Below are positions 17,430 to 24,584 of a stretch of 64,000 bases of DNA, one piece after another. Origin of the DNA: CAG-411 sp963643465 (lineage in GTDB: Bacteria > Bacillota > Clostridia > Lachnospirales > Lachnospiraceae); assembly GCA_963643465.1 (NCBI GenBank), contig CAVIJT010000006.1, positions 116,675 to 180,674 of the forward strand, given 5' to 3'. The notes under the pieces are model-generated. The model saw nothing but the letters and a program-made list of their open reading frames with translations. It searched no databases and was not told where the DNA came from. Within the stretch, counting starts at the first letter, position 1. Each line of letters begins with the position of its first letter. Position numbers and translations under genes: made by a program.

Positions 17430-18328
17430 CTTCCAACCACCTCCATAAACAAATCTTCTAAACTGTTTTCTAATCGCTCGATTTTTTGTGGGCATATACT
17501 TTGTTCCCACATATAAGAGAGCATGGTAAGCATTTCCTTTTCTGTTTTATTTTCATACTGCAAACGGAGAGCCCCCAGTTCCTTTCCATTTTCATATTTT
17601 GCTGAAAATGTCTGCAAATCGTTCCGATTTTGAAATTCAATTTCTAAATCATTTCCTGCCCGTTTGCTTTTGATTTCCTCCAAATTTCCTTGCAAAACAA
17701 GTTCTCCCTCATGTAAAAAAGCAACTTGATCACAAATTCGTTCTACGTCTGATAAAATATGGGTGGAAAAAAGGATGGTAGTCTCCTCTTTTGCCTGCAC
17801 TAAAATTTCCAAAAGTTCTTTTCTTCCCACTGGGTCCAAAGCAGACGTTGGCTCATCACAAATTAAAAGCTTTGGTCGGTTAAACAATGCCTGCGCAACC
17901 CCAAGACGCTGTTTCATTCCTCTGGAAAATCCACGAATTCTTTTCCTTTCCTTTGAAAGACCTACCATTTCAAGCAATTCTTCGGTTCGCTCCATTGCCA
18001 TTTTTTTTGACATTCCCGTAATACTTCCACATAACAGCAAATACTCTCTTGGTGTCATAAAATCATAAAATTCCGGTACATCCGGCAAATATCCAATATA
18101 CTGATTGGTAACATTTTGTCCAAAGGAAACCTTTTCTCCGCAAACCGTAATTTCCCCCTGATCCATTTTTAACAATCCCAGTATCATTTTCATAGTCGTT
18201 GTCTTTCCTGCACCATTTTGCCCGATAAATCCAAATATACTACCTTTAGGTACGGAAAAAGAAAGTTCTTTTAGTACGGTTTTCTCTCCAAAGGATTTTG
18301 CCACCTGATTCAATGTTAAAATATCCAT
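17426..18328 (-). CDS. ABC transporter ATP-binding protein (CcmA/NatA type)
   Basis: 300 residues. Walker A GQNGAGKTT at about 37-45, signature GFSRGMKQRLG, Walker B LLICDEPTSALDPVG, H-loop FSTHIL, and the extra C-terminal domain usual in exporters of drug, antibiotic or sodium. It starts on the base after the stop codon of the PLDc_N-like gene and is translationally coupled to the permease. Confidence 0.95.
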   Translation of the reverse strand: MDILTLNQVAKSFGEKTVLKELSFSVPKGSIFGFIGQNGAGKTTTMKMILGLLKMDQGEITVCGEKVSFGQNVTNQYIGYLPDVPEFYDFMTPREYLLLCGSITGMSKKMAMERTEELLEMVGLSKERKRIRGFSRGMKQRLGVAQALFNRPKLLICDEPTSALDPVGRKELLEILVQAKEETTILFSTHILSDVERICDQVAFLHEGELVLQGNLEEIKSKRAGNDLEIEFQNRNDLQTFSAKYENGKELGALRLQYENKTEKEMLTMLSYMWEQSICPQKIERLENSLEDLFMEVVGR

Positions 18329-18532
18329 TTATACATCCTCTCTTCCCAACAAAAAGTATAAAATCGGACCTATAAATTCCATTCCCACAATGGAAATAAC
18401 GAGCCATAACGTTCGATTTCCCCGCTTGTACTGTTCATGGGTCAAAATATGCCTTACGGTGTATGCCAATAATCCTAATTGAAGAATTACAAGTGGAATT
18501 AAAAATGGTAACATTTCTTTTATCTGACTCAT
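18329..18532 (-). CDS. PLDc_N-like small membrane protein
   Basis: 67 residues with two membrane segments (FLIPLVILQLGLLAYTV; LWLVISIVGMEFIGPILYFLLG). The end motif GPILYFLLGR is characteristic of the PLDc_N domain found at the front of cardiolipin synthases, here free-standing. Starts 4 bp inside the XRE gene and ends at the ATPase start, so it is an integral operon member, probably an accessory subunit or sensor. Confidence 0.85.
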   Translation of the reverse strand: MSQIKEMLPFLIPLVILQLGLLAYTVRHILTHEQYKRGNRTLWLVISIVGMEFIGPILYFLLGREDV

Positions 18533-19656
18533 AACAATCGCTCCTTCTTTTTCAAACTTTCTTTGAGTTGTTTATATTTTTCTTCGTTTTGCAAATCCAT
18601 AAATACAGGATGCTCCAACGCCTGTATGGCACTACCAAGAACAATCCGTTTCTCTCTTGGTGCCTCTCCACCAAATTCTGCCTGTTCAAACCATCTATCC
18701 AGATTTGTAAAATAATCATCCCCCCGAAGAGAAATATCAGCTCTGGAAAAGGCTTCCACAATACAATCTACAAATTTCCCAAGCATATCTAGCGCCTGTT
18801 GCTGCATTCCATGTGTGCCATAATGGATTGCCGCCTGATAATAAAACAAACACATAGAATTAAAATGCAAGGAAGTTAAATGATAAGTTTCTGCTACACA
18901 CTCAATCCGTTTTATGGTTTCCTCACAAATTGCTAAGTCATCCCTATGAATAGCCAAATATTCTGTGGCGCATCCAACCAGGGAAATTACTTGGCTATAC
19001 ATACTAATTTGCGTATAACTGTCCGCCTTTTCCATTTCATTTGCCATTTGATAGGCTTTAATTAAAACACCTGCACTTTGATTCGAAATGCGACTTAGGC
19101 TTTGCATCTCCTCCAAAGTATCAATCACTTCCTTGGCATCTCCAAGTAGCAGGTTAATGGCAGCAGTCAATTCTACTACATCATTACACAAAGCAATATC
19201 CTTACAGTTGTGAATAATATGCTGGCAAAGTTGTAAAGCATCCCCAAGAATTTCCATCTGCCTTTTTTGCTCCTTTGCAAGCATAAAATGATTAATCCAT
19301 AACAGACAAATCCGATACAAAAACGGATAACAAGAATAATACTGGTGCATAAGTTTTTTGCTTTTCTCTATGACCTCCTCAAAAGGCTTATGCACAAATT
19401 CGCTACATAAATCCTGATATATTTTTAACATCTGCTCCGTACTTAACTGAGGCTCATATCCAATCAATGTATCTATAGTAACATCAAAAAAAGTAGCAAG
19501 TTGTGGTAACATTAGCACATCCGGCATACTTTGCCCTGTTTCCCATTTTGATACGGATGCTTTTGTCACACCCACAAATTCTGCCAATTGTTCCTGTGTT
19601 ATCTTTTTTTCTCGTCGCAACTTTGCTATATTATCTGAAAAATGAATGGAATACAT
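18529..19656 (-). CDS. XRE-family regulator with long C-terminal helical domain
   Basis: 375 residues. N-terminal helix-turn-helix (residues ~5-60: LRREKKITQEQLAEFVGVTKASVSKWETG in pieces) followed by ~300 residues of helical, TPR-like sequence, an architecture of ligand- or peptide-responsive regulators. Heads the operon with PLDc_N-like protein, ATPase and permease, and probably controls it. The ribosome site lies in a perfect 10-bp inverted repeat (19665-19696). Confidence 0.85.
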   Translation of the reverse strand: MYSIHFSDNIAKLRREKKITQEQLAEFVGVTKASVSKWETGQSMPDVLMLPQLATFFDVTIDTLIGYEPQLSTEQMLKIYQDLCSEFVHKPFEEVIEKSKKLMHQYYSCYPFLYRICLLWINHFMLAKEQKRQMEILGDALQLCQHIIHNCKDIALCNDVVELTAAINLLLGDAKEVIDTLEEMQSLSRISNQSAGVLIKAYQMANEMEKADSYTQISMYSQVISLVGCATEYLAIHRDDLAICEETIKRIECVAETYHLTSLHFNSMCLFYYQAAIHYGTHGMQQQALDMLGKFVDCIVEAFSRADISLRGDDYFTNLDRWFEQAEFGGEAPREKRIVLGSAIQALEHPVFMDLQNEEKYKQLKESLKKKERLL

Positions 19657-19664
19657 AAGAATAT

Positions 19665-19696
19665 CCCCCTTTCAAATATATCTTACTGAAAGGGGG
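19665..19696 (-). promoter_or_regulatory. Perfect inverted repeat masking the ribosome site of the XRE gene
   Basis: CCCCCTTTCA and TGAAAGGGGG are separated by 12 bases. On the minus strand, the second arm is the ribosome binding site, 8 bases before the ATG at 19656. In RNA it would be sequestered in a GC-rich stem; in DNA it is a good palindromic operator. Confidence 0.65.
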
Positions 19697-19757
19697 ATAA
19701 AAACACAATGGATTAAAACGATATTTTAAGAAATAAAATCAACCAAGAAGAAACTAC

Positions 19758-20375
19758 TTATTTTTTGTTTATTTTATCATTTACACAAGTATTCTCTACC
19801 CATTTGTCATCCGTTCCATCAGATACAACCGTATGCTCTTCAAATGTTACAGTTCCATCTTTCGCATAATCCAGAATACCCAAGTCACATGAGGACGTAT
19901 ACAAAATATCTTCCTCATAATTTTTGATTGCCCTGTCATCAGAATTATCAAAATCTTTATATCCTACATAAACCAGAGTGGAAATATCATCTCCAAGCCA
20001 TTTAAAGTTCAAGCCCAACTTATCCATAATGTATTTCTCCTTATCCAAATCATAGACAAGAAGTTCATTATTATCTTTGGAAACATGAAACTCAATCATA
20101 ATTTGATTATCTGTAAGATATTCTACATTCATAGGATAACCTTCATCTATCATTCTTTCAAAAGCAATTTCCTTATCTCCAATAAAAAAAGATTCCCAAT
20201 CCTCTGAAATGCTAAGTTCTTCCTTTTCACCACTTGATGTATTACACTCTTCTGTCACTTCTATAGACACTGTTACCTCCGGAGATACTGTTACCTTGGG
20301 AGATTCTTCCACAGTCCCACATCCATTAAGAAGCAATACCATGCACATGCATACATACACCGTTATTTTTTTCAC
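19758..20375 (-). CDS. Putative lipoprotein, paralogue of the upstream gene product
   Basis: 205 residues from the GTG at 20375, which shares a base with the stop of the gene upstream and follows GGAAGGAG. Lipobox LLLNGC at about residues 14-19. The central part (DNQIMIEFHV, LLVYDLDKEKYIMDKLGLNFKWLGDD) follows the same pattern as the upstream gene product (ENQLAIQMHV, LVLYDASTEKVIYTKYGVGFSWTDD). The two are diverged tandem duplicates. No known family recognised; probably lipid-anchored on the outside. Confidence 0.75.
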   Translation of the reverse strand: MKKITVYVCMCMVLLLNGCGTVEESPKVTVSPEVTVSIEVTEECNTSSGEKEELSISEDWESFFIGDKEIAFERMIDEGYPMNVEYLTDNQIMIEFHVSKDNNELLVYDLDKEKYIMDKLGLNFKWLGDDISTLVYVGYKDFDNSDDRAIKNYEEDILYTSSCDLGILDYAKDGTVTFEEHTVVSDGTDDKWVENTCVNDKINKK

Positions 20376-21205
20376 TATTCTTCTCCTTCCCAAATGACAA
20401 CTTCATCCAATACGTGTAAGTAATCTTCATTATAGCTGGCTCCAATTAATTGACCTTTATCATTCCACATATATGTATCCTGCTTTTCTTTCATTTTAAT
20501 CTTTTCTGTGTTGTCACTTGTAAACTCAGATGTTGTGTCATCATAATCTGTAATATAAACAATATCTTTGTCATTTTTATTGTTAACAACATATTCAACA
20601 CATGAGTTATCTGGTTCAAAATCCATTGAAACAATTTCCTCATTTTCCTCTGTCTCAAACAACACTTCGTCAGTAGCATTTTTTATTGTTTCATATCCAT
20701 CATACGATGCAAAATGGGGTGATGGTTCTACATATATTAGCCCCTCTGGAGTGTCATCCGTCCAAGAAAATCCCACACCGTACTTTGTATAGATTACTTT
20801 CTCAGTCGAAGCATCATATAAGACAAGTGCAGACATACTTGGATTTACATGCATTTGAATTGCCAGCTGATTTTCATTAATCCAGTACATATCTTCAATA
20901 CATGTCGCTAATTCTAATTCATCAATCACATTAATTGTTTTCTCTTCATATGTATTGATGTTCTGAATTATAACGTTTCTCCCTGAATATAGCAATGTAG
21001 TAGCTCTATATTTTTCACTTTTCACTTCTATATCACATATAGAATCTCCACTGCTTGTATTTATAAATTCTTCATCATACTTGGCTGAATGTTCCAATTC
21101 TTCGGAACTTGATGCACTACCAACCATATTCTTGTAACTTCCCCCAACTATTGCACACATAATAAATACACTAGTAATAACCACTTTACATCTTCTCTTT
21201 TTCAT
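20375..21205 (-). CDS. Secreted or membrane-anchored protein of unknown function
   Basis: 276 residues. N-terminal hydrophobic segment (VVITSVFIMCAIVGGSY) serving as signal or anchor, then an acidic external domain. Start backed by GGAGGA. Related to the lipoprotein gene product that follows it, with an extra ~60 residues near the C-terminus (TYMWNDKGQLIGASYNEDY and on), which could be a repeat of a beta-propeller-like blade; that fold is a guess. Co-transcribed with its paralogue by overlap. Confidence 0.7.
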   Translation of the reverse strand: MKKRRCKVVITSVFIMCAIVGGSYKNMVGSASSSEELEHSAKYDEEFINTSSGDSICDIEVKSEKYRATTLLYSGRNVIIQNINTYEEKTINVIDELELATCIEDMYWINENQLAIQMHVNPSMSALVLYDASTEKVIYTKYGVGFSWTDDTPEGLIYVEPSPHFASYDGYETIKNATDEVLFETEENEEIVSMDFEPDNSCVEYVVNNKNDKDIVYITDYDDTTSEFTSDNTEKIKMKEKQDTYMWNDKGQLIGASYNEDYLHVLDEVVIWEGEE

Positions 21206-21247
21206 AAAATTCCTCCAACAATAATGTTAATAAATGTTCCGTTTCTT

Positions 21248-22228
21248 TTACCATAAATCCTTGTTATTTCCCAGATAAACAACATTTAAACTTTGAGTAT
21301 TTCCATTATCATCTGTATATTGATTCACAACTTTGTTTAGTTTTGTCTTTCCCTTTCCCGCAAACACATCAATATTGTACCATTCGCTCGAAATATTATC
21401 ATCGAAATCTCCACCTGAATCTTCATTTCTATATCTCTGTGTATGATTTCCAATACGAATACATCCTCTAATATAAGAGCCATTGTTATTGTATCTTGGT
21501 ATAATATAATTATTTGCTGCTATTGTTCTTTCTTCAGTCGGTGTTGTATTTGATGATGTTTTCGGGATAGATGAATGTTTACTATATGTATTATTACCAT
21601 CATAATGAACGTAAAAGCCATTAGAAGAATAACCAGTTCCTTGAACTTTTACTGCTTCAATAAATTTCTCTTTAAATCTGTATCCACTTATTCCTGATAC
21701 AGTTGTTGTACTTCCTGAATAATCAGATTCTAAAGGTATAAAATAACATGTAATTTTAAACTTATGATTGTAACTAGATTTTTCCAAACATGTTATACTT
21801 TTTTTAGCAGTGCCCGAATATAATGCTGTATTAACTGTCGCTTTTACATCAAAAGAAAAATCCTTAGATTCCTGTTTTCCCCGAACTTCATATGTAATAT
21901 AGGCAACTCCATTCGAATCTGTCTTGCTATCAACACTAGTTCTAACTACATTTGAAACATTTGGATCTGTAAATGAAATTGCTGTATTTTTTATTGCATT
22001 TCCACGACTATTCTTTACTACCGCTTTCACTCTAATCTTATAAAGTACTTTTCCATTATTAATAATGTTCACATTATCTCTAGAAGACTTTGTAGGAATT
22101 ATTTGACTATCTGTTGATATTGATACTGCTGTTTTAGCTTTTACATAAACCTTATTATTTCCATACAAACATGATAACGTAACTACATATGCCATTACTA
22201 ACACTAAACAATTTTTTATTTTTCTCAT
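21248..22228 (-). CDS. Secreted protein with Ig-like and 3D-like domains
   Basis: 326 residues from the ATG at 22228 behind GGAGGG. Signal peptide, an Ig-like (Big_1/invasin type) module from about 45 to 145 (VVKNSRGNAIKNTAISFTD, DSNGVAYITYEV), then a C-terminal domain with NYIIPRYNNNGSYIRGCIRI and EDSGGDFDDN...YNIDVF. The latter resembles the 3D/double-psi barrel of peptidoglycan-active proteins (consensus aspartates and DxGG). This suggests wall binding or lytic activity, but the match is by eye. Stands alone after a 42-bp gap from the next gene. Confidence 0.65.
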   Translation of the reverse strand: MRKIKNCLVLVMAYVVTLSCLYGNNKVYVKAKTAVSISTDSQIIPTKSSRDNVNIINNGKVLYKIRVKAVVKNSRGNAIKNTAISFTDPNVSNVVRTSVDSKTDSNGVAYITYEVRGKQESKDFSFDVKATVNTALYSGTAKKSITCLEKSSYNHKFKITCYFIPLESDYSGSTTTVSGISGYRFKEKFIEAVKVQGTGYSSNGFYVHYDGNNTYSKHSSIPKTSSNTTPTEERTIAANNYIIPRYNNNGSYIRGCIRIGNHTQRYRNEDSGGDFDDNISSEWYNIDVFAGKGKTKLNKVVNQYTDDNGNTQSLNVVYLGNNKDLW

Positions 22229-22688
22229 TTTGCCCTCCAATTATACATTTTTTATTCACTCCTCAAAATAAGTTCTTTAAATCTCAAATCAAAGATTTTT
22301 GTAACAGGTCAGCTGAAGGCTGATCTATTAAGGCTCCCAACAATCTGCGCATTCTAATTTCTGAGAGCTATTCATGTTTTAGCCATTCTTACGTTCTTGC
22401 GCAGCAATGTGCACAGAACTACATGAACTGTTACTGTCCTTTCCTTTCGTTTTTTCTTCTACGTAATTACTATTAATATTTTCTCCCACTTGACAATCCT
22501 TCCTACAATGTTATAATTGGGTAACTTGATTTATCAAGTGATTCTTGTATATTCCCGAAAAATGGTGGAAAATACTTTTTCGGGAATGTCATTTACAGTT
22601 ACATTTTTTCTATATGTACTTTCACCGCTCTTCTTTTGTGCGCACTACGGCATACTATCATATTTTTTCACATTAACAAAGACCATTT

Positions 22689-22743
22689 GCGTAAACGTAT
22701 GCGATTTTTGCGTAAACGTATGCGATTTTTGCGTAAACGTCCG
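22689..22743. repeat. 2.5 tandem copies of a 21-bp repeat
   Basis: Units start at 22689, 22710 and 22731 (partial): GCGTAAACGTATGCGA followed by T5. The step of 21 bp equals two helical turns, so every copy faces the same side of the helix, as in protein-binding iterons. No replication or partition gene is nearby. Confidence 0.7.
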
Positions 22744-22817
22744 TTTTTTTATTAACATATTCTTGTATATATACTTAAAGTAATTCGTTCGAACCCCATT
22801 ATGTTATCACATAAAAC

Positions 22818-22861
22818 GAACAAAAAAAGTACCATTTGTTCCAATGGTACTTTTTTTGTTC
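22818..22861. terminator. Strong bidirectional terminator
   Basis: Perfect 19-bp stem GAACAAAAAAAGTACCATT / AATGGTACTTTTTTTGTTC with a 6-base loop. Ends the anti-sigma-like gene on the minus strand. Confidence 0.85.
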
Positions 22862-22947
22862 AAATGGTATTTTCGACAAATACGTTTTTCCTAGTCAATA
22901 TCCTAAATCGTTATCTAATTGTTCCATTATAGGGTTCTGAATAGTTA

Positions 22948-23538
22948 CTATTTTTCTAAACTTACACTAACACTATAGTTGCCATCTTGTCCTGTAATTT
23001 CGTAATAATACTCGTCACCGGAAATTTCAATGGTTCCAGAAGCTTCTCCATCTGCCAAATCTTCTGTAATGTCTAATTTTTCTTCACCATATTTGAAAAA
23101 TTGTTTTCCATCTTCATCAACAACTGTTCCAAGAAGCATATCTTCACCGTCAGAGGACACATCATCATACTCTATATTTTCGTCCCCATCCATAACAAAA
23201 CCTTGTACGACTGCGCATTCTTCTCCATCAGGCGCTTCCACTTCAAATGAAACGGTTCCATCTTCCTGTTCCTCAAGTACAACATCCTGTTCAACCTTTT
23301 CCCCATTGATATAAATAATTGCCTTTGTCACCCATGAATGCCCTGTTGCTGCATAGCAAATTCCGTTAGATGCTACAACACACAATGTCAGTGCAGCAGC
23401 AACCGCTCCCATCTTTTTCATCATTCTTTTTTTGTTTAACATCTTTTTACTCATATCCATCTCCATAACCTTTCTTAATGTTGTGTCGGATACATGAATC
23501 TCATTCATCATCTGCTTGTATTTTTCCTGCTCGCTCAT
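22948..23538 (-). CDS. Membrane-anchored anti-sigma-like protein
   Basis: 196 residues: cytoplasmic N-terminus of ~45 residues (MSEQEKYKQMMNEIHVSD), one membrane segment (MGAVAAALTLCVVASNGICYAA) and an acidic external domain of ~130 residues. The order behind an ECF sigma gene on the same strand (90 bp apart) and the topology indicate the partner that holds the sigma factor at the membrane. No named family is certain. Confidence 0.7.
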   Translation of the reverse strand: MSEQEKYKQMMNEIHVSDTTLRKVMEMDMSKKMLNKKRMMKKMGAVAAALTLCVVASNGICYAATGHSWVTKAIIYINGEKVEQDVVLEEQEDGTVSFEVEAPDGEECAVVQGFVMDGDENIEYDDVSSDGEDMLLGTVVDEDGKQFFKYGEEKLDITEDLADGEASGTIEISGDEYYYEITGQDGNYSVSVSLEK

Positions 23539-23628
23539 TCTAACATCTCCTTAAAATATGATTCCTTGCCAGCTAATTGAGAAATTTTCATATACTATTT
23601 TTATGGATACCTTTCATTCCTCAATGCT

Positions 23629-24138
23629 CTAATTGCTGCTTACACAATCGAAATGACTACACTCCGATTCACATTCTCCTAATTTATTTTTCAACAGTTT
23701 CCTAGCACGCGTAAGTCTGGAGCGAACTGTCGCCTCCCGAATATGAAGCAAACTTGCAATTTCCTTTGTATGATATCCCTCATAATAGAAAAGATGAATT
23801 ACAATTCTTAGCTTTGCCGGCAGGATTTTTATAGCATCATACAAATCTGAATAGTCCTCGTTGCTGAAAGAAACTCCCTCTTCCATCTGGTCAAAATAGT
23901 CCACATTTTTTCTCCAAAAAGAGGACCACAGACTATTGCACTCATTTACAGCCACGCGTATTAACCATTTTCTAATATGTTCTTCATTTTGAAATTCTAC
24001 CTGCTTTGTCAATAGCTTTAAAAACACGTTCTGCAATACATCTTCTGCGTCTTCTTTTGTTTTCGCGTAACTTAATGCAACACGATAAACAACATCCGCA
24101 TACAAAGCTACTATGCGTTCATATTCTTCTCTGTTCAC
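23629..24138 (-). CDS. ECF-type RNA polymerase sigma factor
   Basis: 169 residues. Region 2 (YADVVYRVALSYAKTKEDAEDVLQNVFLKLL) and region 4 with its helix-turn-helix (HTKEIASLLHIREATVRSRL). The C-terminus ends with extra Cys/His-containing residues (ECESECSHFDC), whose role is unclear. Upstream lies the palindrome TGAAAGGCCTTTCA, also found before the second ECF gene at 35325. Confidence 0.95.
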   Translation of the reverse strand: MNREEYERIVALYADVVYRVALSYAKTKEDAEDVLQNVFLKLLTKQVEFQNEEHIRKWLIRVAVNECNSLWSSFWRKNVDYFDQMEEGVSFSNEDYSDLYDAIKILPAKLRIVIHLFYYEGYHTKEIASLLHIREATVRSRLTRARKLLKNKLGECESECSHFDCVSSN

Positions 24139-24164
24139 TCTTTTCTCTCCTTACTTGTACTATT

Positions 24165-24178
24165 TGAAAGGCCTTTCA
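24165..24178 (-). promoter_or_regulatory. Palindrome shared by both ECF sigma genes
   Basis: Perfect 14-bp palindrome TGAAAGGCCTTTCA, 26 bp before the start codon and directly after ATATAG on the minus strand. The other ECF gene has TGAAAGGCTTTTCA at nearly the same distance after ATATAAG. Confidence 0.6.
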
Positions 24179-24484
24179 CTATATGAACGGGTGAGGGGCA
24201 TAAAATGTGCGATACTTTTTGATTTTTTTTTACAAAAAAGTTATTTTTTACATTTCTGCTCTAACATCCCACATTTATGTGATTTATAGTATTGGGGTCT
24301 ACGCTTGTATCAGGCATTCTTTTCATATTTTTTATAAAAAACTGTTTCCCTAATAAAAACAATTATACAGCAGTTTATTTCTGCTAAGATTATGCTACTA
24401 CCATTTAATAGTTATGTCAAAAGAGCTTGCGTAAAATATTACTTCAAACCATCCCTTTTTCTAACAAATATTAAGGAAATCGCA
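24179..24484. other. Non-coding stretch between divergent genes
   Basis: About 300 bp of A+T-rich sequence separating the divergent sigma factor and hybrid kinase genes. Nothing but the flanking promoters is recognised. An 88-codon frame starting at 24392 runs into the kinase gene in another frame and has no ribosome site. Confidence 0.5.
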
Positions 24485-24513
24485 TTGGAATTTTTTCCCA
24501 AATATGATAAAAT
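24485..24513 (+). promoter_or_regulatory. Promoter of the hybrid histidine kinase gene
   Basis: TTGGAA, 17-bp spacer, TAAAAT. About 65 bases of leader precede the ATG at 24585. Confidence 0.55.
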
Positions 24514-24584
24514 AACTCTACAATCTTATCTTTATGGAAATAACAACTATAAAAAGGGGAGAATGTTGTTAAGGGGGGAGTTTT

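Larger units (their letters stand above)
22229..22947. other. Non-coding stretch between secreted protein and anti-sigma-like gene
   Basis: About 700 bp with no convincing gene. It holds a segment around 22375-22440 (TTCTTACGTTCTT and GAACTGTTACTG) partly shared with the reverse complement of 11108-11174, a 2.5-copy 21-bp tandem repeat and a strong hairpin (listed separately). An 88-codon frame over the tandem repeat lacks a ribosome site and is not accepted. Confidence 0.5.

Noticed and set aside
22689..22743. CRISPR array
   Set aside because: Only 2.5 units, spacing without unique spacers, no cas genes in the window.
22517..22783. 88-codon hydrophobic frame over the 21-bp repeats
   Set aside because: No ribosome binding site. 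The C-terminal half is the translated tandem repeat; the repeat keeps frame only because 21 is a multiple of 3.
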